Shown here: one piece after another, positions 8,107 through 16,447 of the stretch | Layout of the letters: each line of letters begins with the position of its first letter | Position numbering within the stretch: position 1 is the first letter of the stretch | Assembly: GCA_963701265.1 (NCBI GenBank) | Contig: OY969581.1 | Span: forward strand, 1,426,001 to 1,490,000 | DNA: 64,000 nt | Source: VRUE01 sp963701265 | Lineage (GTDB): Bacteria; Actinomycetota; Thermoleophilia; Solirubrobacterales; 70-9 | Direction: 5' to 3' | The notes under the pieces: model-generated | What the model was told of the DNA's origin: nothing | Seen by the model: the letters and a program-made list of their open reading frames with translations, nothing else | Databases searched by the model: none | Position numbers and translations under genes: made by a program

Positions 8107-8865
8107 ATGTCTGGACACTCGAAGTGGTCTTCTATTAAGCATAAGAAGGGTGCCGCCGACGCCAAGCGCGGCAAGCTCTTCACCAAGTTGGCCCGCGCTA
8201 TCACCGTCGCCGCCCGCGACGGCGGCCCCGATCCCGAGGCCAACGCGCCGCTTGCGACCGCGGTGCAAAAGGCCCGCGATGCCTCGATGCCGAAGGAAAA
8301 CATCCAGCGGGCGATCGACCGTGGCGGCGGCGTGGGCACCGATGCCGCCGCGATCGAGCAGATCCTCTTCGAGGGCTACGGGCCCGGCGGGGCGGCGATC
8401 CTGGTCGATGCGCTGACCGACAATCGCAACCGCACCAGCGCCGACGTGCGCCACGCCTTCAGCAAGCACCACGGCAACCTCGGTGAGCCGGGTTCGGTCG
8501 CCTGGATCTTCGAGAAACGCGGCGTCATCGTCGTCGACGGCGACCGCTACGGCGAGGACGACCTGATTGTCGCGATCGACGCCGGTGCCGAGGACGTGCG
8601 CGAGGACGGCGAGCAGCTGCGCGTGATCTGCGAGCCGAGCGACCTCAGCGCGGTGCGCGAGGCGCTCGAGGGGGCCGGGGTGGAGCTGCAATCGGCCGAG
8701 TTGACGATGGAGCCGAAGAACACCGTGATGGTCAAGGGCACCGACGCCGAGTGGCTGCTCAAGCTGGTCGACACGCTCGAGGAGCACGACGACGTCAACG
8801 AGGTCCACGCCAACTTCGACGTCCCCGCCGAGATCATCGAGAAGCTCGCCGCCGAAGCCGCATAA
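8107..8865 (+). CDS. yebC: YebC/PmpR family regulatory/translation-associated protein
   Basis: A 252-residue member of the TACO1/YebC family. Start ATG 8107 gives the canonical N-terminus MSGHSKWSSIKHKKG; an in-frame ATG at 8098 adds three residues. Conserved segments include KGAADAKRGKLFTKL, YEGYGPGG-like FEGYGPGGAA, TDNRNRT and the closing LVDTLEEHDDVNEVHANFD. Members have been described as DNA-binding regulators and, more recently, as factors that help ribosomes through difficult proline-rich stretches. Position directly before ruvC is the usual bacterial order. Confidence 0.96.
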   Translation: MSGHSKWSSIKHKKGAADAKRGKLFTKLARAITVAARDGGPDPEANAPLATAVQKARDASMPKENIQRAIDRGGGVGTDAAAIEQILFEGYGPGGAAILVDALTDNRNRTSADVRHAFSKHHGNLGEPGSVAWIFEKRGVIVVDGDRYGEDDLIVAIDAGAEDVREDGEQLRVICEPSDLSAVREALEGAGVELQSAELTMEPKNTVMVKGTDAEWLLKLVDTLEEHDDVNEVHANFDVPAEIIEKLAAEAA

Positions 8866-8901
8866 CGAAGGCATCCGGGGCTACTCCCAGAATCACCTCC
8901 C

Positions 8902-9429
8902 ATGCAAGTCGTGATGGGAATCGATCCCGGCGCGGCCAATCTCGGCTTCGGTGTGGTCAGGATCGAGGGCAGCCGCATGGTCGCCCTCGACGGCGGTGTG
9001 GTCGAAACCACGCCTGAGGTGCCGATGGAGCAGCGCCTCGAGCGGATCCACAGCGCCCTCGCCGAGCTGATCGAGTGGCACCAGCCGGCGGCGATGGCGC
9101 TCGAGGATCTCTACTTCGGCAAGAACGTGCACTCGGCGATGGCCGTCGGCCGCGCCAGCGGTGCGGCGATGCTGGCCGCCGCCCAGCGCGGAGTCAGCTG
9201 CTTCACCTACACGCCGCAGGCGATCAAGAAGGCCGTCTGCGGCTCCGGCGGCGCCGGCAAGGAGCAGGTGCAGCGGATGGTGGGGACGCTGCTCGGCCTG
9301 CCCGAGCCGCCGACGCCCGACCACGCTGCCGACGCGCTCGCGGTGGCGATCTGCCACGGCGGTGCGACCGGGCGGGAAGCGGCGACGCTGGCGGCGGAAG
9401 AAGCCGTCTCGCAGAGGTTGGCCGGATGA
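8902..9429 (+). CDS. ruvC: Holliday junction resolvase RuvC
   Basis: A 175-residue endodeoxyribonuclease that cuts four-way junctions symmetrically at the end of recombinational repair. The RNase H-like acidic site is visible: D8 in MGIDPGAANLGFG, E68 in ALEDLYFGKN, and D140/H141/D144 in PDHAADALAVAICH. Length is normal. Its stop overlaps the ruvA start as ATGA at 9426-9429, so expression of the RuvABC complex is translationally coupled. Confidence 0.98.
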   Translation: MQVVMGIDPGAANLGFGVVRIEGSRMVALDGGVVETTPEVPMEQRLERIHSALAELIEWHQPAAMALEDLYFGKNVHSAMAVGRASGAAMLAAAQRGVSCFTYTPQAIKKAVCGSGGAGKEQVQRMVGTLLGLPEPPTPDHAADALAVAICHGGATGREAATLAAEEAVSQRLAG

Positions 9430-10022
9430 TCGCCGCGGTGCGAGGTGAGGTGATGGTGCGGCGCCCCGACCACGTGGTCGTCGATGCCGGCGGGGTCGGC
9501 TACCGGCTCGCCGTCTCGGCCGAGACGCTGAAGGCGGTGCCGGCGACGGGCCGCGAGGTCTTCCTCCACGCTGAGCTGATCTCCCGCGAGGACTCGCTGG
9601 CGCTCTTCGGCTTCGCCTCCGAGGAGGAGCGCGACCTCTTCGGCGAGTTGATCTCGGTCAGCGGCGTCGGTCCGAAGGTGGCGATGGCAGCGCTCTCGGG
9701 CGGTCCCACGCGCGAACTGCTGCGGGCGATTGCCGCCGGCGACGCCAAACGCTTTCAAGCTGTGCCGGGTATCGGCAAACGGACCTCGGAGCGGATCATC
9801 GTCGAGCTGCGCGAGAAGGTCGCCGGCTCACTCGAGCAAGAGGTCGCCGCGCTGGGGGCCGACGGGGCCGACCCCCGCGCGCTCGCCCGCGACGGCCTGG
9901 TCAACCTCGGCTACGCGCCGCTGGAGGCGGAGCAGCTGCTGGAAGGTATCGATGGCGAGGATGCCGAGCAACTGCTTGCCGCCGCCCTGCGCAAAGCCGG
10001 TACCTCGCGGAGCAGCGCGTGA
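9426..10022 (+). CDS. ruvA: Holliday junction DNA helicase subunit RuvA
   Basis: A 198-residue junction-binding subunit; the tetramer holds the Holliday junction flat while RuvB drives branch migration. The start is ATG 9426 (MIAAVRGEV), matching the normal N-terminus. The OB domain covers about residues 1-63. Tandem helix-hairpin-helix motifs follow, ISVSGVGPKVAM and VPGIGKRTSERI, and the C-terminal domain III (about 150-198) contacts RuvB. It overlaps ruvC and ruvB by four bases each. Confidence 0.97.
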   Translation: MIAAVRGEVMVRRPDHVVVDAGGVGYRLAVSAETLKAVPATGREVFLHAELISREDSLALFGFASEEERDLFGELISVSGVGPKVAMAALSGGPTRELLRAIAAGDAKRFQAVPGIGKRTSERIIVELREKVAGSLEQEVAALGADGADPRALARDGLVNLGYAPLEAEQLLEGIDGEDAEQLLAAALRKAGTSRSSA

Positions 10023-11134
10023 GCGAGAAGCGGATCCGCACACCCGGGATCGACGGACCGCAGCCCCCCGGGAGCGACCCCGGTCCTGACAACCGTTTCG
10101 CGGTCGACCTGGAGGGTGATGAGGTTCGCGTCCACGACGCGCGGGCCGACGCCCCAGATGAGGACCTCGATCGCTCGTTGCGGCCGCGCACGCTGGCCGA
10201 CTTCGTCAACCAGGAGCAGGTCACCGATCAGCTGGCGATCTTCATCGAGGCGGCGCGGGGGCGCAACGAGCCGCTGGACCACGTGCTGCTCGCCGGTCCG
10301 CCCGGCCTCGGCAAGACCTCGCTCGCCCACATCGTCGCCGAGGAGATGGGCGTGCCGCTGGTGCAGACCGCCGGCCCGGCGCTCGAGCGCAAGGCCGACG
10401 TCGCCTCCTTCCTCACCGCCTTGGAGCCCGGCAGCGTCTTCTTCGTCGACGAGATCCACCGCCTGGGACGCGCGGTCGAGGAGACCCTTTACCCGGCGAT
10501 GGAGGACGGCGAGCTGCCGGTCGTGCTCGGGCAGGGGGCAGGCGCCCGCACCGTCACCCTGCCGCTGCCCGCCTTCACCCTGATCGGCGCCACCACCCGC
10601 GCCGGGTTGCTGACGACGCCGCTGCGCGATCGCTTCGGCCTCTCGCATCGCCTCGAGCACTACCGGCCCGAGCACCTGGCCCAGATCATCGTGCGCTCGG
10701 CCGGCATCCTCGGGGTCGAGATCGACGCCGCGGGGGCGCAGACGATTGCCGAGCGCTCGCGCGGCACGCCCCGCGTCGCCAACCGGCTGCTCAAGCGGGT
10801 GCGGGACTTCGCCCAGGTCAAGGAGCGCGGCACGATCGACGCCGAGGTCGCCGACGCGGCGTTGGCGATGCTCGAGGTCGACGCCGGTGGCCTCGATCGC
10901 AGCGATCGCGCCCTGCTCGACGTCGTCGCGAGCAAGTTCGCCGGCGGCCCGGTCGGCCTCTCGACCCTCGCCGTTGCGATCGGTGAGGAGGCCGACACGA
11001 TCGAGGACGTGCTGGAGCCCTACCTGCTCCAGCAAGGCTTGCTGAAGCGCACTCCGCGGGGTCGTGTGATCACTCAGCGGGCCTATGAGCACCTCGGGCT
11101 GCCCGTGCCCGAAAGAGCGAACAGCCTCTTCTGA
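10019..11134 (+). CDS. ruvB: Holliday junction branch migration ATPase RuvB
   Basis: A 371-residue AAA+ motor. The start GTG 10019 overlaps the ruvA stop as GTGA. Walker A GPPGLGKT is at 93-100, Walker B VDEIH at 143-147, sensor 1 region is GATTRAGLL and the arginine-finger region DRFGLSHRLE follows; a winged-helix C-terminal domain ends the protein. Compared with the usual ~340 residues there is an N-terminal extension of roughly 35 acidic and proline-rich residues before the conserved DRSLRPRTLADF. Whether the extension is real or translation starts later is not decided by any internal ribosome binding site I can see. Confidence 0.97.
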   Translation: MSEKRIRTPGIDGPQPPGSDPGPDNRFAVDLEGDEVRVHDARADAPDEDLDRSLRPRTLADFVNQEQVTDQLAIFIEAARGRNEPLDHVLLAGPPGLGKTSLAHIVAEEMGVPLVQTAGPALERKADVASFLTALEPGSVFFVDEIHRLGRAVEETLYPAMEDGELPVVLGQGAGARTVTLPLPAFTLIGATTRAGLLTTPLRDRFGLSHRLEHYRPEHLAQIIVRSAGILGVEIDAAGAQTIAERSRGTPRVANRLLKRVRDFAQVKERGTIDAEVADAALAMLEVDAGGLDRSDRALLDVVASKFAGGPVGLSTLAVAIGEEADTIEDVLEPYLLQQGLLKRTPRGRVITQRAYEHLGLPVPERANSLF

Positions 11135-11150
11135 GTAACCTGCCGGTGGG

Positions 11151-11639
11151 ATGCCGTTCTTCATCTGCCCCAACTGCGGCCACAGGGAGGTCAGCGCGGA
11201 GCGAACCGCGGGTTTCAGCGCGCGCCCGAAGGGCTGCTCCAAATGCGGCTTCGGCTTCGTCTTCGAGCTCCTCGACGACTACTACCCGGCGCCCAACGCG
11301 GCCTTTTTCGTCTGCGACCAGCAAGCCCGCGTGATCGACGCCGGGCGGGGAAGCTTCGAGCTCACCGGGCTGACGGACGAGGACGTGATCGGTCGGCCGG
11401 TGCAAGAGGTCCTCGGCCTCGAATGGCGTGCCGAGGGCAGTGGCGGCGAACAGCGCGAAGGGAACGGCGGCACCACCACCGACCCGATCGCGACTTCGCT
11501 GGAGTGGGGAGTCCGCTCGCTCGGCAAGCGCGTCTCGGTCAACGCCGAGGGCGACCTGCCGGCGGAGGCCGTCGCCGATGTCTTCCCCGCCTATGACGAC
11601 GATGGGGGACTGCTGATAGTCCTCACCCCGGAGAGCTGA
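11151..11639 (+). CDS. Zinc-ribbon plus PAS-like domain protein
   Basis: A 162-residue protein starting with a four-cysteine ribbon: CPNCGHRE at residues 6-13 and CSKCGFGF at about 29-36. A PAS-like segment follows, with AAFFVCDQQARVIDAG, then FELTGLTDEDVIGRPVQEVLGL, typical of the PAS core phrase 'fxxltGyxxeevigr'. The C-terminal part is predicted to form strands and contains no kinase or DNA-binding domain. It sits where many actinobacteria carry yajC, directly between ruvB and secDF, but is unrelated to YajC. It may be a small sensor; function unknown. Confidence 0.75.
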   Translation: MPFFICPNCGHREVSAERTAGFSARPKGCSKCGFGFVFELLDDYYPAPNAAFFVCDQQARVIDAGRGSFELTGLTDEDVIGRPVQEVLGLEWRAEGSGGEQREGNGGTTTDPIATSLEWGVRSLGKRVSVNAEGDLPAEAVADVFPAYDDDGGLLIVLTPES

Positions 11640-11646
11640 AGAAGAC

Positions 11647-14583
11647 ATGGGCAAAAAGCGTAGAAATTTCTTCGTCCTGCTCTTCGTCTTCGGCCTGATC
11701 CTCGTCTCCGGCGTCGTCATCGTCAACAAGGAAACGAAGCTCGGCCTTGATCTCAAGGGCGGCGTCCAGCTCGTCCTCCAGGGTCGCCCGACGCCGCAGC
11801 AGCCGACGCTCGACAACGGCTCGATGGAACGGGCCGTCGACATCATCCGCTCCGGCTGCGACGAACTCGGTGTCGCCGAGATCGAGGTCTCCCGGGTCGG
11901 CAGCGACCAGATCCAGGTCGGCATCCCCGGCGCGACCAGCGTCGGCAAGGCAACCGAATGCGCGACCAAGCCGGCCCGCCTCTTCTTCTTCGACTGGGAA
12001 CCCAACCTGATCGGCCGCGAGTTCCTGATCGGCGGTCGTCCGGGCAGGGAACCGCCGCCGGGCCCCGTGCGGGAAGCGACCAAGGAATGGCAGAAAGCCG
12101 GTCGCCTGCCGACCAAGCGCGAAAACCAGCAGCTGATCGCCGCCGGCGCCTACCCGACCGAGTACGCCGCCGCCAAGCTGGCCTCAGAACAGAAGCCGCG
12201 CCCCGACTGCGAAAAATGCAGTCAGCCGACCACCTACTACCTGTTCGAGAAGAAAGACCCGCACAAGCTGATCGACGGGCCCGAGTTCACCGAAGAAGAC
12301 CTCTTCATCTCGCCCAGCGGCACGAAACGCTCCGCCGACTCGGGCACCGTTATCAAGGTGCCGCAGGGCACGATCGTCGTCTCCGAAAAGCCCAGTGACA
12401 CCAAGGGGCAGGTGATCGAAGAGGCCGACCCCGGTTGGTTCGCGCTGAAGGACAACCCGGCTCTCTCGGGGACCGAAATCACCAGCCCGAAGCAGGAAGT
12501 CGACGAATTTGGCGCCCCCAACGTCACCTTCAAATTCACCGACAGCGGTCGCCAGGCGTTCCAGGACGTCACCCGCCAGATCGCCCAGCGCGGTGCCGCT
12601 TCAGCGATCGGCCCGAGCAGCGAAGAAACGGCCGAAGCGACCTCGGGTCACTTCGCGGTCGTGCTCGACAACGAAGTCAAGACGCGGCCGATCATCAACT
12701 ACGCGCAGAACCCGGACGGGATCGACGGTCGCACCGGCGCCCAGATCTCCGGTGGCTTCAACGGCATCGAAGACGCGCAGAACCTGGCCAGCTTCCTGCA
12801 GCGTGGTGCGCTGCCGATCAACCTCAACCTGATCAGCCAGTCGCAGGTCTCGGCGACGCTGGGCTCAGAAGCGCTGGACGCCGGCATCAAGGCCGGCCTG
12901 ATCGGCCTCATCCTCACCGTTCTCTTCCTGCTGGTCTTCTACCGCTTCCTCGGCCTGGTCGCGGTTATGGCGCTCGCTTCCTACGGGGTGATCTTCTTTG
13001 CCCTGATCAAACTGATCCCGATCACCCTGACCCTGCCGGGGATCGCGGGTCTGGTGCTGACGATCGGCGTCACCGCCGACTCCAACATCGTCATCTTCGA
13101 GCGAATAAAGGAGGAGGTGCGGGCAGGGCGCTCGATGTCGAGCGCGATCTCGGCTGGCTACAGACGCGGCATCGCCACGATCATCGACGCCAACGTCGTC
13201 ACCCTGCTCACCGCCTTCGTCCTCTTCGTGCTCGCCACGGCGGGGGTCAAGGGCTTCGCCTTCGTCCTCGGCGTCGGCACGATCGTCTCGCTGCTGACCG
13301 CGGTCGTCTTCACCCAGGCGCTGCTGGGCACGATGAGTCGCTCGCGCTTGCTGCGTTCGCCCAGTGCCCTCGGTGGCGCCAAAGAGGGAATCCGCTGGCA
13401 CTTCGACTTCATGGGCGCGAGCCGCTGGTTCTTCTCGATCTCTGGCGTGATCCTGCTGGTCGGGGCGCTCGCCCTGGCGACCAAGCAGCTCAATCTCGGC
13501 ATCGACTTCGAGTCGGGCACCAGGGTCGAGGTCGCGCTGGTCAAGTCGACCGATGAGGAAGGTGTGCGCGAAGCTCTGGAGGCAGCGGACATCTCCGCCG
13601 CCGAGGTGCAGCGCGAGAGCAACCCCGGCCTCGGCGACAACGCCTTCCTGATCCAGTCCAACACGCTGGAACCGAGGCAGATCAACGACATGCAGAAGGA
13701 ACTCGAGCGCGAGTACGGGATCGAGGCCAACGGCTTCGACAGCACCAGCGTCGGGCCGACCTTCGGCGCCACCGTCGCCAACAGCGCTCGCAACGCGCTG
13801 ATCTTCTCGCTGCTGATCATCTGCGCCTACATCGCCTTCCGCTTCGATCCGAAATTCGCGGTCCCGGTCCTGATCGCGATCTTCCACGACATCCTGATCA
13901 CCGCGGGTATCTACTCGCTCACCGGCCGGGAGGTGAGTAGCGGAACGGTCGCCGCTTTCCTGACCATCCTTGGTTACTCCCTCTACGACACGATCATCGT
14001 CTTCGACCGAATACGCGAGAACATGCCGCGTATGCCGCGAGCTGCGTTCTCGCAGATCGTCAACCGCTCGATGAGCGAGGTGCTGACCCGTTCGCTGGCG
14101 ACCAGCTTCACCACCCTGCTCTCGGTGATCTCGCTGCTGATCTTCGGCGGCGCCACGCTGCAGGACTTCGCCTTCGCGATGATGGTCGGGATCCTTTCCG
14201 GAACCTATTCCTCGATCTTCATCGCCTCGCCGGTGCTGACGGCTTGGAAGGAACGCGAGCCGGGCTTCATCCGCCGTCGCGAGCGCATCACCGCGATCGA
14301 CGGCAGCGTGCCGGCCTTTGCCGAAGACGGTGATCTGGCGATGCTCAGCGACGATGGCGAGACCGACGTCGAGCTGGAGGAAGAGGTTGCGGAGCAGCGC
14401 GAGGCGCAACCGAAGGCCAGCGCAGTGGCGACCGTCGAGCCGCCGGCCGAGGGCGACGGTGGGGAGCCGTCGAGCAATGGCGAGCCCCCCTCGACCGATC
14501 CGGCGGAGAAGGCGCGGCACGAGCGCGACGAGAAGCGCCGCGCTCGCCGCCAGCAACGCCGCAAACACGGGAGGAAGCGCTGA
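11647..14583 (+). CDS. secDF: Fused protein translocase subunit SecDF
   Basis: A 978-residue fusion of SecD and SecF, the RND-type proton-driven subunits that pull exported proteins across the membrane after SecYEG/SecA. One helix near residues 6-26 is followed by the large SecD outer domain (P1). A five-helix bundle lies at about 415-565 with the conserved GVTADSNIVIFERIKEE. The SecF half begins near residue 595 with its first helix and NLGIDFESGTR, and later has ILGYSLYDTIIVFDRIREN. The final ~100 residues are a charged, proline- and arginine-rich cytoplasmic tail. In most actinobacteria SecD and SecF are separate, so the fusion is a lineage marker. Confidence 0.97.
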   Translation: MGKKRRNFFVLLFVFGLILVSGVVIVNKETKLGLDLKGGVQLVLQGRPTPQQPTLDNGSMERAVDIIRSGCDELGVAEIEVSRVGSDQIQVGIPGATSVGKATECATKPARLFFFDWEPNLIGREFLIGGRPGREPPPGPVREATKEWQKAGRLPTKRENQQLIAAGAYPTEYAAAKLASEQKPRPDCEKCSQPTTYYLFEKKDPHKLIDGPEFTEEDLFISPSGTKRSADSGTVIKVPQGTIVVSEKPSDTKGQVIEEADPGWFALKDNPALSGTEITSPKQEVDEFGAPNVTFKFTDSGRQAFQDVTRQIAQRGAASAIGPSSEETAEATSGHFAVVLDNEVKTRPIINYAQNPDGIDGRTGAQISGGFNGIEDAQNLASFLQRGALPINLNLISQSQVSATLGSEALDAGIKAGLIGLILTVLFLLVFYRFLGLVAVMALASYGVIFFALIKLIPITLTLPGIAGLVLTIGVTADSNIVIFERIKEEVRAGRSMSSAISAGYRRGIATIIDANVVTLLTAFVLFVLATAGVKGFAFVLGVGTIVSLLTAVVFTQALLGTMSRSRLLRSPSALGGAKEGIRWHFDFMGASRWFFSISGVILLVGALALATKQLNLGIDFESGTRVEVALVKSTDEEGVREALEAADISAAEVQRESNPGLGDNAFLIQSNTLEPRQINDMQKELEREYGIEANGFDSTSVGPTFGATVANSARNALIFSLLIICAYIAFRFDPKFAVPVLIAIFHDILITAGIYSLTGREVSSGTVAAFLTILGYSLYDTIIVFDRIRENMPRMPRAAFSQIVNRSMSEVLTRSLATSFTTLLSVISLLIFGGATLQDFAFAMMVGILSGTYSSIFIASPVLTAWKEREPGFIRRRERITAIDGSVPAFAEDGDLAMLSDDGETDVELEEEVAEQREAQPKASAVATVEPPAEGDGGEPSSNGEPPSTDPAEKARHERDEKRRARRQQRRKHGRKR

Positions 14584-14852
14584 TGGCTCTGCTCGTCTGG
14601 TTCACCACCGGCATCGCCCTCTGGCACTTCACCGTCTTCCTGCCCGACCGCTTCTGGCAGGGCATCGTCGGCGCCTTTCTCGGCGCAACGATCGGCGCGG
14701 TCCTCTTCGGCGGGGCCATCGAGATCGCCAGCGGTAAAGGCCTCGGTGAGACGGACCTGGGTACGGTCCTCACCGCCATCCCCGGGGTTGCGATCGGCCT
14801 CGCGATTGTTTGGGCAATCGGCGTTCGCGCCGAGCAGGCGACTGCAGACTAG
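14583..14852 (+). CDS. Small membrane protein downstream of secDF
   Basis: An 89-residue protein with three hydrophobic helices: near residues 3-22 (LVWFTTGIALWHFTVFL), 25-50 (IVGAFLGATIGAVLFGGAIEI) and 62-82 (VLTAIPGVAIGLAIVWAIG). Small-residue GxxxG/GxxxA patterns suggest tight helix packing. Its ATG shares one base with the secDF stop (TGATG), so it is translationally coupled to the translocase and may be an accessory of it. I do not recognise the family. The following gene has its own promoter space. Confidence 0.65.
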   Translation: MALLVWFTTGIALWHFTVFLPDRFWQGIVGAFLGATIGAVLFGGAIEIASGKGLGETDLGTVLTAIPGVAIGLAIVWAIGVRAEQATAD

Positions 14853-14916
14853 ATAATCAGAGATATTTGCGCATAGGCTGTTCCCGACATCGAGCGACGA
14901 ATCGGGAGGTAGTGCT
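14853..14916 (+). promoter_or_regulatory. Upstream region and ribosome binding site of the CHAP protein gene
   Basis: The 64-base gap is AT-richer than its surroundings at 14853-14872 and ends with a strong GGGAGG at 14901-14906, about ten bases before ATG 14917. A separate promoter is plausible because secDF transcription would otherwise read straight into a secreted-lysin-like gene. No unambiguous -35/-10 pair can be named. Confidence 0.35.
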
Positions 14917-16380
14917 ATGGGCACCATGTTCGACACGGTGGACGATCCGCAGCGGACCTTTGCGGGTCTGAAAGTGGAAGCGGTGGCGGCGTACGGCAAC
15001 GGCAAGTTCGACAACTTCAAAGCCGCCAGGAGGCAATTCCCCGATGCTCACGTGATCGAGGTCGACGTGAGTGGCGAGGGGATCGGCAACTGCGGCGACT
15101 TCGAGCCCGGTGACATGGCGCACTCGAGTGCGGGGAGATGGGCCAAGGAGCGCATCGAGGCAGGCGTCCACCGGCCGATCATCTACTTCTCCGCCTCACA
15201 CTGGGGGGAGATCATGCAGTCGCTGAAAGCCGCGGGGCTTTCGCGCAAGGACGTGCGGATCTGGACCGCCCACTACACCGGCAAAGAGCACCTCTGCTCT
15301 CCGGCCTGCAAAAACCTCGGCGTCACCGGAAAGGCGGATGCCACTCAGTGGGGCTCGCCACAGGCCGCCGGTACGCTTCCCGCTCCCTACGCTGGCCGCA
15401 ACATCGACGTCTCGAAGACCGCCCCCGGCTTCTTCGCCGGCAAGGCGGGCGCCAAGCCCAAGGTGGCAAAAGCCAAAGTCACGGCGAAAGGCAAGGCCGC
15501 GAAAGAGCGCGTCGCCGCTGCCGGGAGTGAGAAGCCTGTTCATCGCCCGCTGGCATTGTCAACCCCCTTCATGAAAGGCGACGACGTCCTCGCTCTCCAG
15601 GAGGCGGTCAAGGGCGGGCTGAACCACTGCAAAGTCGATTGGCTGCCGCTTGAAACCGACGGCGAATTCGGGTCGCAGACGATTCACGCGGCGGCGTTCT
15701 ACGGCTGGATCCTCGGCATGACCGAAGCGAGCAGGCGCAAGCTGAGGAAAGGAGGAATGCTGGCTGAGCCGATCCAGGAGGTCCTGCGTAATCCGGAGAA
15801 GCGTGGCGACGATTACCGCAAGCGAGCCGAGGAACGCAAAGACAGGTTGAAGGAGATGCGCAAAGCCCACAAACAGGGCCCGAAGGCCGCCGTCGCCTAC
15901 GCCAAATCGATGATCGGCGTCACTGAGGATACCGGCGCCGAAAACGTCGGCGACGATGTCGTGCGCAAGGGCAAGAAGGGGGGTGTCACTTTCTGGGAGG
16001 CCGCCTGGGGCTTTGGTGCCTGCTTCTGGTGCCTGTGCTTCGCGAGCTACTGCGTGAAGTTAATCGGTGGCGCTCAGATCTCTGGCAACTGCTGCCACGC
16101 GGGTGAAATCGAACGCATGGCGAAGGCGCGCACGAACGGTTGGGTCGCAGTTCCACCCTCTGAGGCGAAAGCGGGGGATATCGCCCTCTACCAGTTTGAG
16201 GGGAGCGCCGAACCGGATCATGGCGAGCTCGTCGTGGGGCCGTTAAAGGACGGCAAGTTCAACGACGTCGGCGGCAATACCAGCCCCGACTCGGGTGGCT
16301 CGCAGAACAACGGCGGCGGGGTCTACGCGAAGCTGCGCGACCCCGGCATCCTGACCTGCGTCGCCCGGCCGCTCTACTAG
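14917..16380 (+). CDS. Endolysin-like protein: GH25/DUF1906-like, PG-binding-like and CHAP domains
   Basis: A 487-residue protein with three parts. Residues 1-165 resemble the TIM-barrel-like glycoside-hydrolase fold of DUF1906/GH25 proteins (MFDTVD start, VEAVAAYGNGKFDN, IYFSASHWGEIM, DVRIWTAHYTG, ATQWGSP). A lysine/alanine-rich linker (about 175-205) leads to a peptidoglycan-binding-like segment at 210-265 (STPFMKGDDVLALQEAV, DGEFGSQTIHA). After a charged helix, residues 325-487 form a CHAP/NlpC-type amidase region, with the cysteine-rich ACFWCLCFASYCVK as the likely nucleophile region, PDHGELVVG as catalytic His and a late GGNTS. No signal peptide is seen. It may be phage-derived or a cell-wall hydrolase. 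Confidence 0.75.
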   Translation: MGTMFDTVDDPQRTFAGLKVEAVAAYGNGKFDNFKAARRQFPDAHVIEVDVSGEGIGNCGDFEPGDMAHSSAGRWAKERIEAGVHRPIIYFSASHWGEIMQSLKAAGLSRKDVRIWTAHYTGKEHLCSPACKNLGVTGKADATQWGSPQAAGTLPAPYAGRNIDVSKTAPGFFAGKAGAKPKVAKAKVTAKGKAAKERVAAAGSEKPVHRPLALSTPFMKGDDVLALQEAVKGGLNHCKVDWLPLETDGEFGSQTIHAAAFYGWILGMTEASRRKLRKGGMLAEPIQEVLRNPEKRGDDYRKRAEERKDRLKEMRKAHKQGPKAAVAYAKSMIGVTEDTGAENVGDDVVRKGKKGGVTFWEAAWGFGACFWCLCFASYCVKLIGGAQISGNCCHAGEIERMAKARTNGWVAVPPSEAKAGDIALYQFEGSAEPDHGELVVGPLKDGKFNDVGGNTSPDSGGSQNNGGGVYAKLRDPGILTCVARPLY

Positions 16381-16386
16381 CGGTTG

Positions 16387-16429
16387 CCGCAGTTTGCGGG
16401 GGTGCCCGGGGCGAGAATCCGTCCCGGGC
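16387..16429 (+). terminator. Two hairpins between CHAP gene and recJ
   Basis: Two adjacent stems follow the stop at 16380: CCGCA/TGCGG at 16387-16391/16395-16399, and GCCCGGG/CCCGGGC at 16404-16410/16423-16429. There is no T-tract, as is common in high-G+C genomes. They would separate recJ transcription from the lysin-like gene. Confidence 0.4.
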
Positions 16430-16447
16430 GCTTCCTAGCCTGCTTGC

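Noticed and set aside
7648..8874. A 408-residue minus-strand reading that would extend the small membrane protein through yebC
   Set aside because: The extension lies entirely antisense to yebC. ATG 8094 gives a compact membrane protein divergent from yebC.
12865..14568. A 567-residue minus-strand frame opposite secDF
   Set aside because: It is an antisense shadow of the SecDF membrane segments with no recognisable domain.
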